DNA of 59,637 nucleotides from Palsa-459 sp035937595 (GTDB taxonomy: Bacteria > Actinomycetota > Acidimicrobiia > Acidimicrobiales > RAAP-2). The translations under genes were made by a program, and so were the position numbers. Positions 34,867 to 41,512 of this stretch are shown here, piece after piece. The stretch is taken from assembly GCA_035937595.1 (NCBI GenBank), contig DASZHS010000062.1, forward strand, positions 1 to 59,637. The letters run 5' to 3'. The notes beneath the pieces were generated by a model, which worked only from the letters and a program-made list of their open reading frames with translations, made no database searches and was not told the origin of the DNA. Position 1 is the stretch's first letter, and each line of letters begins with the position of its first letter.

Positions 34867-35643
34867 ATGCCACCCCCTTCCGAGCACACCGCCCGGGTCG
34901 CGGCGCGCCTCGCCGGCGCCGTCGCGCTCGACCTCGAGGTGCAGGCGACGACCGAGGTCTTCCCCGGGATCCGCGAGCTGCGCCTGGCCGGCGACCTCAC
35001 CGGCTTCGCCCCCTGGCCCGGACAGGACCTGATGGTGTCGGTACCGCCGGGCGCGCCCGCACCCCGGTTCCGGCGCTACACCGTCCGGCGGTTCGACCCC
35101 GACGCGGGCACCGTCGATCTCTGGGTGACGACGACGACGGACGGTCCGGGTGCGGGGTGGGCGATCGCCGCGCGCCCGGGCGACGTGGTCGACGCCGTCG
35201 GTCCCCGCGGCAAGATCGCGGTGCGCGACGACGTGCGCGTCCACCTCTTCGTCGTCGACGACGCGGGCCTCGCCGCCAAGTGCGCGATGGCAGAGGCGAT
35301 CGCGGCCCCCGCCGAGGTCCTGGCGTTCTCGGTGCTCGTGCCCAGCCCCGAGACCCTCCCCGGCCCCGAGATCGAGCCCCGCTACCACGACGGCGTCCGC
35401 TCGACGACCCACGTGCTCGACGCGGCGGACCTCGGCTGGGTCGCGACGGTGCTCGAGATGTCGACGACGTCGCTCGACCGAGCGTCGGTCGCGGCCTACG
35501 TCTTCGGCGAGCTCGCCCTCACCCGCGCGGTCGCCGCGAAGCTCACGTCGATCGGCTTCGACGCGGCCCTGGTGGCCGTCAAGCCCTACTGGCGCGAGGA
35601 CCGGGCCAACGAGCCGAACGGCGAGCCCGACCGCGAGACCTAG
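34867..35643 (+). CDS. Siderophore-interacting protein (FAD-dependent ferric reductase)
   Basis: A 258-residue protein of the SIP family. The FAD-binding barrel has the RRYTVRRFD motif (~67-75) and TTDGPGAGWAIAARPGD for the pyrophosphate. The C-terminal NAD(P)H-like domain includes VAAYVFGELALTRAVAAKL and KPYWR. These enzymes reduce ferric siderophores in the cytosol. It is divergent from ftsK and converges on rnj; no siderophore genes are nearby. Confidence 0.85.
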   Translation: MPPPSEHTARVAARLAGAVALDLEVQATTEVFPGIRELRLAGDLTGFAPWPGQDLMVSVPPGAPAPRFRRYTVRRFDPDAGTVDLWVTTTTDGPGAGWAIAARPGDVVDAVGPRGKIAVRDDVRVHLFVVDDAGLAAKCAMAEAIAAPAEVLAFSVLVPSPETLPGPEIEPRYHDGVRSTTHVLDAADLGWVATVLEMSTTSLDRASVAAYVFGELALTRAVAAKLTSIGFDAALVAVKPYWREDRANEPNGEPDRET

Positions 35644-35659
35644 CCCGTCGAACGACGGG
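35644..35659. terminator. Bidirectional hairpin between SIP gene and rnj
   Basis: A perfect 7-bp inverted repeat (CCCGTCG / CGACGGG) with two loop bases lies right after the SIP stop and 18 bases past the rnj stop on the other strand. Its place between two convergent genes suggests a shared terminator, although no U tract follows. Confidence 0.5.
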
Positions 35660-35676
35660 TCGTCGGCGGCCGGGCC

Positions 35677-37344
35677 TCAGAGCGAGACGACGGCGCTCAG
35701 CACCACCGGGCTGCGCCGCGTCGACTGGCCGAGGAACCTCCCCGCGGCGCGCTTGGCGATGCGGTTGAGCGCGTCGGGGTCGCGCTCCCCCTTGGCGAGC
35801 GCGTCCTCGATCGCCTTGGCGACGACCTCGGCGGCGCGCGTGCGCAAGGTCGTCTCCTGCTCGCCGTCGAACCACCCCCGCGTGGAGACCGTCGGCCACG
35901 CGACGAGCTTGCCGAGCTCGGCGTCGACGCCCGCGGCGATCAGCACGACGCCCTCGTTCGCGAGCATGCGCCGGTCCTCGAGCGGGCGGTCGTCGACGTC
36001 GCCGGTGTGCCCGTCGACGTAGTGGAACCCCGCCGGGACCTCGGGGCCCCGGCGGAACCCGCGGTCGTCGAGCACGACGCTGTCCCCGTCCTCACACAAG
36101 AGGACCCCCTCGTCGGGCACCCCCATGCGCCGCGCGATCGCGGCGTGGTGCACGAGGTGCCGGTACTCGCCGTGCACGGGGACGAACGCCCTGGGTCGCG
36201 TGAGCTCGAGGAGCGTGCGCAGCTCGCCCTGGCGCGCGTGGCCCGAGACGTGGACCTGCTCGTGCGCGGAGTGCAGGACCTCTGCGCCGCGGCGGTGGAG
36301 GTCGTCGATCACCCGCCCGACGGAGAACTCGTTGCCCGGGATGGGATGCGAGGAGAGCACGACGGTGTCGTGCGGTCCGAGGTCCAAGGAGCGCATGTCA
36401 CCGGTCGCGAGCCGCGACAGCGCCGACAGCGGCTCGCCCTGCGAGCCGGTGCACAAGACGAGCACCTCGGAGGGCGCGAGCCGCTCGAGGGCGGCCGGCT
36501 CGGCGAGCGCCGAGGACTCGACGCGCAGGACGCCGAGGCGACGGCCGAGCTCGACGTTCTTCAGCATGGAGCGTCCGAGCAGCACCACCTTGCGGTCGCC
36601 CGCCGCGTCGAGCACCTGCTGGATGCGGTGGAGGTGCGAGGCGAAGCAGGCGACGATGAGCCGACGGTCCGGGCGCTCCAAGAACAGGCGCCGCAGCGCG
36701 GGGCCGACCGTCGACTCGGACAGCGTGACCCCCGGCTCCTCGGCGTTCGTCGAGTCCGAGAGCAGGAGCGCGACGCCCTCGTCGCCCAGGGCCGCGAGGC
36801 GGGCGAGGTCCGTGCGCCGCCCGTCGATCGGCAGCTGGTCCAGCTTGAAGTCGCCCGAGTGCACGACGACGCCCTGCGGCGTGTGCAGCGCGAGGGCGAA
36901 GGCGCTCGGCACCGAGTGCGTGACGGGGATGAACTCGACCTCGCACGGCCCGATGCGGCGACGCTCGTGGTCGGCGACCTCGATGAACTCGGTGTCCTTG
37001 GCGAGCCCGGCCTCGTCGAGGCGGTGCCGGGCGAACCCGAGCGTGAGCGCCGAGCCGTAGACGGGGACGTTGAGGTCCCCCAGCAGGTAGCGCAGCCCGC
37101 CGGTGTGGTCCTCGTGGCCGTGGGTGAGCAGGACGGCGTCGACGCGGTCCTTCTGCTCGATCAGCCACGTGAACTCCGGCAGGATCAGGTCGACGCCGTA
37201 CATGTCGGGCTCGGGGAACATGAGGCCGACGTCGACGACGAGCAGCCGGCCGTTGACCTCGATCGCGCAGCAGTTCCTCCCGATCTCGCCGAGCCCGCCG
37301 AGGAAGGTGACGCGGAGGGTGGCGTCAGGCATCGAGCTCGTCAT
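35677..37344 (-). CDS. rnj: Ribonuclease J
   Basis: A 555-residue beta-CASP metallo-beta-lactamase RNase. The zinc motif is THGHEDH (74-80), followed by FIPVTHSVP, HSGDFKLDQ and the beta-CASP motifs (LSDSTNAEEPG, VVLSSHPIPGNE). The C-terminal domain ends without a long tail. It has 5'-exo- and endoribonuclease activity in mRNA and rRNA processing. An ATG at 37344 or at 37332 may be used. It sits with dapA, as in mycobacteria. Confidence 0.93.
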   Translation of the reverse strand: MTSSMPDATLRVTFLGGLGEIGRNCCAIEVNGRLLVVDVGLMFPEPDMYGVDLILPEFTWLIEQKDRVDAVLLTHGHEDHTGGLRYLLGDLNVPVYGSALTLGFARHRLDEAGLAKDTEFIEVADHERRRIGPCEVEFIPVTHSVPSAFALALHTPQGVVVHSGDFKLDQLPIDGRRTDLARLAALGDEGVALLLSDSTNAEEPGVTLSESTVGPALRRLFLERPDRRLIVACFASHLHRIQQVLDAAGDRKVVLLGRSMLKNVELGRRLGVLRVESSALAEPAALERLAPSEVLVLCTGSQGEPLSALSRLATGDMRSLDLGPHDTVVLSSHPIPGNEFSVGRVIDDLHRRGAEVLHSAHEQVHVSGHARQGELRTLLELTRPRAFVPVHGEYRHLVHHAAIARRMGVPDEGVLLCEDGDSVVLDDRGFRRGPEVPAGFHYVDGHTGDVDDRPLEDRRMLANEGVVLIAAGVDAELGKLVAWPTVSTRGWFDGEQETTLRTRAAEVVAKAIEDALAKGERDPDALNRIAKRAAGRFLGQSTRRSPVVLSAVVSL

Positions 37345-37356
37345 CCACGGGGCGCG

Positions 37357-38250
37357 TCAGACTCCGAGCAGGGGGAACCCCGCCGCCAGCTCGCGCGCCG
37401 CGGCATCGAGGTCGGCGTCGGCGGGGCCGAGCGGGAGCCGGCACTGCCCGACGCGGTGCCCCCCGGCACGCAGGACGGCCTTCGCCGGCAGCGGGTTCGG
37501 CCAGCGCTCGGTGCTCTCGAAGCGGAACGAGGCGAGCAGCTCGGCGTGCTGGGCGATCGCCGCGTCGAGGTCGCCCTTGGCGAACAGCGAGAGCGTCCGG
37601 GCGAGCTCGGTCCCGCACCAGTGCGCGGCGACCGAGATGAGCCCGACCGCGCCGATCGAGAGGAACGGCAGCGCCAGCCCGTCGTCGCCCGAGTACACCT
37701 CGAACCCTCGACCGGCCGCGACCAGCGCGGCCGCGCCCAGAAGGTCGGCCGAGGAGTCCTTCACGCCCACGACGTTGGCGTGGTCGCGCGCCAGGGCGAG
37801 GAGCGTCTCGGCCTCGATGCGCCGTCCCGTGCGGATCGGGATGTCGTAGATCACGACCGGGAGCGTGGTCGCCTGGGCGATCGCGCCCAGGTGCGCCGCG
37901 ATCCCCGCCTGGGACGGCCGCGAGTAGTACGGGCACACCGCGAGGATCCCCGCGACGCCCGTCGCGGCCGCCCTGGCCGTGAGGGCGACGTCGTGGGCCG
38001 TGTTGTTGCCCGTGGTGCCCGCGAGCACGGGCACGTCGACCGCGCGCGCCACCGCGGCGAACAGGTCCAGCTTCTCTTGGTCGGAGAGCACGGGCCCCTC
38101 GCCCGTCGTCCCGGCGACGACGAGCCCGTCGGAGCCGTGGCCGGTGAGCCACCTCGCGAGCGTCGCCGCGGCGTCGTAGTCGACCTCGCCCGCGTCGTCG
38201 AACGGCGTCACCATGGCGGTCAGCAGCCGGCCAAACCGCCCGTCACCCAT
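37357..38250 (-). CDS. dapA: 4-hydroxy-tetrahydrodipicolinate synthase
   Basis: A 297-residue TIM-barrel aldolase. Key residues: pyruvate-binding AGTTGEGP (~46-53), catalytic Tyr135 in VVIYDIPIRTG and the Schiff-base Lys164 in VVGVKDSS. It joins pyruvate and aspartate semialdehyde as the first DAP-specific step. It ends 12 bases before rnj starts, so both are probably one transcript. Confidence 0.95.
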   Translation of the reverse strand: MGDGRFGRLLTAMVTPFDDAGEVDYDAAATLARWLTGHGSDGLVVAGTTGEGPVLSDQEKLDLFAAVARAVDVPVLAGTTGNNTAHDVALTARAAATGVAGILAVCPYYSRPSQAGIAAHLGAIAQATTLPVVIYDIPIRTGRRIEAETLLALARDHANVVGVKDSSADLLGAAALVAAGRGFEVYSGDDGLALPFLSIGAVGLISVAAHWCGTELARTLSLFAKGDLDAAIAQHAELLASFRFESTERWPNPLPAKAVLRAGGHRVGQCRLPLGPADADLDAAARELAAGFPLLGV

Positions 38251-38287
38251 GGGTCGAACCTACCAGCGGGTCCTGCGAACGGCGCGC

Positions 38288-39439
38288 CTACAGGTCGGCG
38301 CGCGCCGCCGGGCTGCCGTCGGCGGCCTGGTCGATCTCGAGCGTCGTGTCCTCGAAGTCCTCGAACGCGATCACGCCCATCTCGGTGAACTTCGTGCGCA
38401 GCCAGCCGTCGGCGGCGTCGAGCAGCCCGAGCTTCTTGCAGTTCGGCACGATCTTCGCGAAGAGGAACCCCTGGAACTCGTTGCGCTGGGCGTCCATGGC
38501 CGCGATCTTGACGGCCTCTTCGGGCGGGATGCCGAGCCGGTCCCAGACCTCCTGGCCCGCCATGCGGTCGCGCATGCGCACCGCGGCCTCGTAGGCGAAC
38601 TCCTGGCGCTCGCGCACCTCGGCGGCGGTGAGCTGCGAGTACACCTCTTGGAGGCTCAGCACGCCGAACGCGACGTGGCGCGCCTCGTCAGCCATGACGT
38701 AGCGGAGGAGCTTCTTGAGCAGGGGCTCGGGCGTCAGCTGGTGCATGAAGCTGAACGCCGCGAGCGCGAGGCCCTCGACCATGACCTGCATCCCGAGGTA
38801 GGTCATGTCCCAGCGCGAGTCGCGGATGATGTCGTCCAGGAGCAGCCCCAGGTGCCCGTTCACCTGGTAGTGCCCCGAGCACTTCTCGTTCAGGTAGCGG
38901 CTGAACACCTCGACGTGCCGGGCCTCGTCGATCACCTGGGTGGCGGCGTAGTACTTGGCGTCGATCCACGGCACGGTCTCGACGATCTTGGCGGTGCACA
39001 TGAGCGCGCCCTGCTCGCCGTGCATGAACTGGCTCAGCGTCCAGTTCTGGTTCTCGACGTTGAACCGGACCCACTCCTTCTCGCCCCAGCTCGCGACGGC
39101 CGTCCCCGACAGGTCCAGGTGCGAGAAGGGTCCCGACGTGTTCTCGAGGTACAGGTCGTGACCGAGCCGCTCCTGGTCGACCTCGGTCTCCCAGGGCAGG
39201 TCGGTGCGGCCGTTCCACTGTGCGCCCTTCGCCTTCTCGTAGAGCTTGTCGAGCTTCGGGCGGGCGCCCTTCGTGTAGTCCCAGGTGAACTCGGCGTTGC
39301 AGTTGTCCTCGACCGAGTGCGTCCCGGAGGCCTCCTCGTGGCCGATCAGCGAGTAGATCTCGAGTGTGTCGTTGACGTCCTCGCGGCCGATCACCTCGAG
39401 GTTGGAGCGCATCTGCTCCGAGGCATCCGTGGTGGTCAT
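38288..39439 (-). CDS. Ferritin-like di-iron protein (R2/AurF-like)
   Basis: A 383-residue helical protein with two di-iron half sites: EQGALMC (first Glu), DEARHVEVFSRYL, then a second Glu helix and DEARHVAFGVLSL. This is the pattern of ferritin-like di-iron oxygenases (ribonucleotide reductase R2 / p-aminobenzoate N-oxygenase relatives) common in actinobacteria and often tied to lipid or aromatic metabolism. The substrate is not known. Start at 39439 follows a perfect AGGAGG. Two TetR regulators lie directly upstream on the same strand, with a palindrome in the gap, so it is probably their target. Confidence 0.82.
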   Translation of the reverse strand: MTTTDASEQMRSNLEVIGREDVNDTLEIYSLIGHEEASGTHSVEDNCNAEFTWDYTKGARPKLDKLYEKAKGAQWNGRTDLPWETEVDQERLGHDLYLENTSGPFSHLDLSGTAVASWGEKEWVRFNVENQNWTLSQFMHGEQGALMCTAKIVETVPWIDAKYYAATQVIDEARHVEVFSRYLNEKCSGHYQVNGHLGLLLDDIIRDSRWDMTYLGMQVMVEGLALAAFSFMHQLTPEPLLKKLLRYVMADEARHVAFGVLSLQEVYSQLTAAEVRERQEFAYEAAVRMRDRMAGQEVWDRLGIPPEEAVKIAAMDAQRNEFQGFLFAKIVPNCKKLGLLDAADGWLRTKFTEMGVIAFEDFEDTTLEIDQAADGSPAARADL

Positions 39440-39462
39440 GGCCGTCCTCCTGCTCAACGCCT

Positions 39463-39476
39463 ACTGGCCGGTCAGT
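39463..39476. promoter_or_regulatory. Candidate TetR operator palindrome
   Basis: ACTGGCCGGTCAGT is a 14-base palindrome with only one mismatched pair (ACTGrCCGGyCAGT). It lies 23 bases upstream of the ferritin-like gene and just after the stop of the nearer TetR gene. Its length and place are typical of TetR-family operators. No consensus for this family can be checked here. Confidence 0.55.
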
Positions 39477-39485
39477 CTTGCAGGT

Positions 39486-40106
39486 CTAAGACAGTTTCGC
39501 CGACACTGTCTCACGATCACGCACCGCCGGCGGCCCGGCCGCGGCGACCCCCGGCAGGACGTAGCGGTCGACCAGCCACCCGACGTCGCCGACCTCGCCG
39601 AGGTCCACCTCGTCGGCCGGGAACAGCAGGTAGGACAGGGCGACCCTGGTCGTCCACTCCCCCGCTCGCTCGGCGAGGTCGTCCCCCACGAAGGGCGCGA
39701 GGAGGGGGGCGAGGCGGGCGCTCACGACGGCGAGGGTGCGGTCCATCTGCTCGAACTCGAGGTGGGTGAGGAGCGTCGCCGGCTCGTCGAACATGAGCCG
39801 CTCGATCACCTCGTGGTCGCGCAGCCAGGCGGCGGCGGCGTGGAGCCCCGCGACGAGCGCCTCGCGCAGCTCGGTCGCCGGCTCGGTCGCCTGACCGACG
39901 GCGGCGAGCAGACGGGCGAGCTCGGCGTCGACGACCGCCGAGAGGATCGTGTCGCGCCCGCCCGGGAACGCGCGGTAGAGGGTCGCGCGCGAGACGCCGG
40001 CGTCGACGGCCACGTCGTCGACGGTCATCGCGCGCAGCCCGGTGCGCGCGAGGCACCGCAGCGCCGCGGCGACCACCCGGTCGGTGGTGCGCGGCGGCTC
40101 GGTCAC
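39486..40106 (-). CDS. TetR/AcrR family regulator 1
   Basis: A 206-residue repressor. Residues ~8-55 form the TetR HTH (ALRCLARTGLRAMTVDDVAV ... AGVSRATLYRAFPGGRDTIL). The rest is a helical ligand domain. The GTG at 40106 overlaps the stop of the second TetR gene, so both are coupled. It lies directly upstream of the ferritin-like gene. A perfect inverted repeat (AGACAGT/ACTGTCT, 39489-39511) lies within its last codons. Confidence 0.85.
   Translation of the reverse strand: MTEPPRTTDRVVAAALRCLARTGLRAMTVDDVAVDAGVSRATLYRAFPGGRDTILSAVVDAELARLLAAVGQATEPATELREALVAGLHAAAAWLRDHEVIERLMFDEPATLLTHLEFEQMDRTLAVVSARLAPLLAPFVGDDLAERAGEWTTRVALSYLLFPADEVDLGEVGDVGWLVDRYVLPGVAAAGPPAVRDRETVSAKLS
39489..39511. 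repeat. Inverted repeat AGACAGT-N9-ACTGTCT
   Basis: A perfect 7-bp inverted repeat with a 9-base spacer lies in the last codons of the TetR 1 gene, just upstream of the operator-like palindrome. It may be a second regulator site or an mRNA hairpin ahead of the ferritin-like gene. Confidence 0.45.
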
Positions 40107-40693
40107 GACGCCGCCTGCAGCGCGGCCAGCCCGCCGAGGAGCTCGGCGCCGACCAGCGAGCGCACCTGGGCCGCGTCGTCGAGGTCCCAGCGGCCCGGCG
40201 AGGAGATGTAGCTCAGCACCATGCGCGCGAGGAAGTCCGCGTAGGCGGCGGCCTCGGCGGGGTCCGTCACGCCGTGCGCCACGAGGTACGGCGCGAGGAA
40301 CTCCGCGACGAGGCGAAGCGTCGGGCGCGCGGCGCGCGCGAGCGTCGGCTCGAGCAGCTCGGGCTGCTCGCGCAGCACGATCTGGAGCACCTCGAGCTCG
40401 ACGACGGCGCGGTGCGCGACCATGAGCCCGCGCTCGACGACCTCCTCGAGCGTCGTCGCGTCCTCGACCGCCCGGCCGAGCCGCACGAAGAAGCGCCCGT
40501 GCTCGAAGGCGACGAGGGCCTCGAGCAGCTCGTCGCGGCCGCCCGGGAAGTGCCGGTAGATCGTCGCGCGCGAGCAGCCCGACTCGCGCGCGATGTCCTC
40601 GAGCGACGTCGCGCGCACGCCCGCGGCGCAGATCGCGCGGCTCGTCCCCTCCAAGATCCGCTCGCGGGGCTCGGATCGCCCGGGGGCGGTCAC
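40103..40693 (-). CDS. TetR/AcrR family regulator 2
   Basis: A 196-residue repressor with an N-terminal HTH (RAICAAGVRATSLEDIARES ... GCSRATIYRHFPGGRDELL) and a helical C-terminal domain. It is a paralogue of the following TetR gene at the HTH level. GTG at 40693 overlaps the dapB stop. Ligand is unknown. The two TetRs probably act as a pair, perhaps as a heterodimer, on the ferritin-like gene. Confidence 0.85.
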   Translation of the reverse strand: MTAPGRSEPRERILEGTSRAICAAGVRATSLEDIARESGCSRATIYRHFPGGRDELLEALVAFEHGRFFVRLGRAVEDATTLEEVVERGLMVAHRAVVELEVLQIVLREQPELLEPTLARAARPTLRLVAEFLAPYLVAHGVTDPAEAAAYADFLARMVLSYISSPGRWDLDDAAQVRSLVGAELLGGLAALQAAS

Positions 40694-41463
40694 GGGTCGA
40701 GGACGCACTCGAGGCCGACTCGGAGCCCCTCCACCCGGTCGAGGCGGCGGAGCGCGAGCAGCAGCCCGGCCATGTAGCTCGCGCGGTCGTAGACGTCGTG
40801 GCGCAGCGTCAGCCCCTCTCCCGGCGAGCCGAGCAGCACCTCTTGGTGCGCGACGAGACCGGGGAGCCGCACGGAGTGCACGCGCACGCCGCCGGGGCCG
40901 CTCGCGCCGCGGGCGCCCGCCACGGTCTCGAGCTCGGTGCGGTCATGGACCTCGCCGCGCCCGGCGGCCGCGCGCGACGCGGCGATCGCCGCGGACGTGG
41001 CGAGCGAGGTGCCCGAGGGCGCGTCGCGCTTGCGGTCGTGGTGCAGCTCGACGACCTCGGCGCTCTCGAAGTGCGCGGCCGCCTCGGCCGCGAAGCGCTG
41101 GAGCAGGACCGCGCCGACCGAGAAGTTGGGGACGATGAGCAGCCGCGAGCCCGCCCCCGCCTTCGCCGCGGCGGCGAGGTCGGCGTCGGTGAGCCCGCTC
41201 GTCCCGACGACGGCGTCCTTGTGGTGGTCGGCCACCCACGCGAGTGTGCGGCGGGCGACGTCGACGCGGGTGAAGTCGACGACGACGTCCACGACGGCGG
41301 GATCGAGCGCGTCGATGGACGTGGCCCAGACCGCGCCTGCGACGACGTCGCCCTCGTGGGGATCGACGAGCGCCGTGAGCTCGAGGTCGTCGGCCCGGCC
41401 GATCGCTGAGGCCGCGAGCGCGCCCATCGCGCCGGTGGCGCCGATCACCCCCACGCGTCGCAC
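40690..41463 (-). CDS. dapB: 4-hydroxy-tetrahydrodipicolinate reductase
   Basis: A 257-residue DapB. The NAD(P)H loop is GVIGATGAMGA (5-15), and the catalytic region ELHHDRKRDAPSGTS holds the His and Lys that act in hydride transfer. It makes tetrahydrodipicolinate. The actinobacterial start (GTG) is at the window's typical place after the M16 peptidase, but here a YfhO-like gene lies between. The downstream TetR gene overlaps by GTGA. Confidence 0.94.
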   Translation of the reverse strand: MRRVGVIGATGAMGALAASAIGRADDLELTALVDPHEGDVVAGAVWATSIDALDPAVVDVVVDFTRVDVARRTLAWVADHHKDAVVGTSGLTDADLAAAAKAGAGSRLLIVPNFSVGAVLLQRFAAEAAAHFESAEVVELHHDRKRDAPSGTSLATSAAIAASRAAAGRGEVHDRTELETVAGARGASGPGGVRVHSVRLPGLVAHQEVLLGSPGEGLTLRHDVYDRASYMAGLLLALRRLDRVEGLRVGLECVLDP

Positions 41464-41484
41464 GGCGCGACCCTACCCAACCCG

Positions 41485-41501
41485 CCCCGTCGCAAACGGG
41501 G
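41485..41501 (-). terminator. Hairpin after the YfhO-like gene
   Basis: CCCCGT-cgcaa-ACGGGG, a perfect 6-bp stem with a 5-base loop, lies 12 bases past the stop of the YfhO-like gene and upstream of the dapB start. It is a plausible terminator without U tract. Confidence 0.4.
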
Positions 41502-41512
41502 TCGCGGTCGCG

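Noticed and set aside
32135..35032. 965-codon plus-strand open frame opposite ftsK
   Set aside because: It is antisense to ftsK, which has all its motifs; the frame is a codon-bias shadow.
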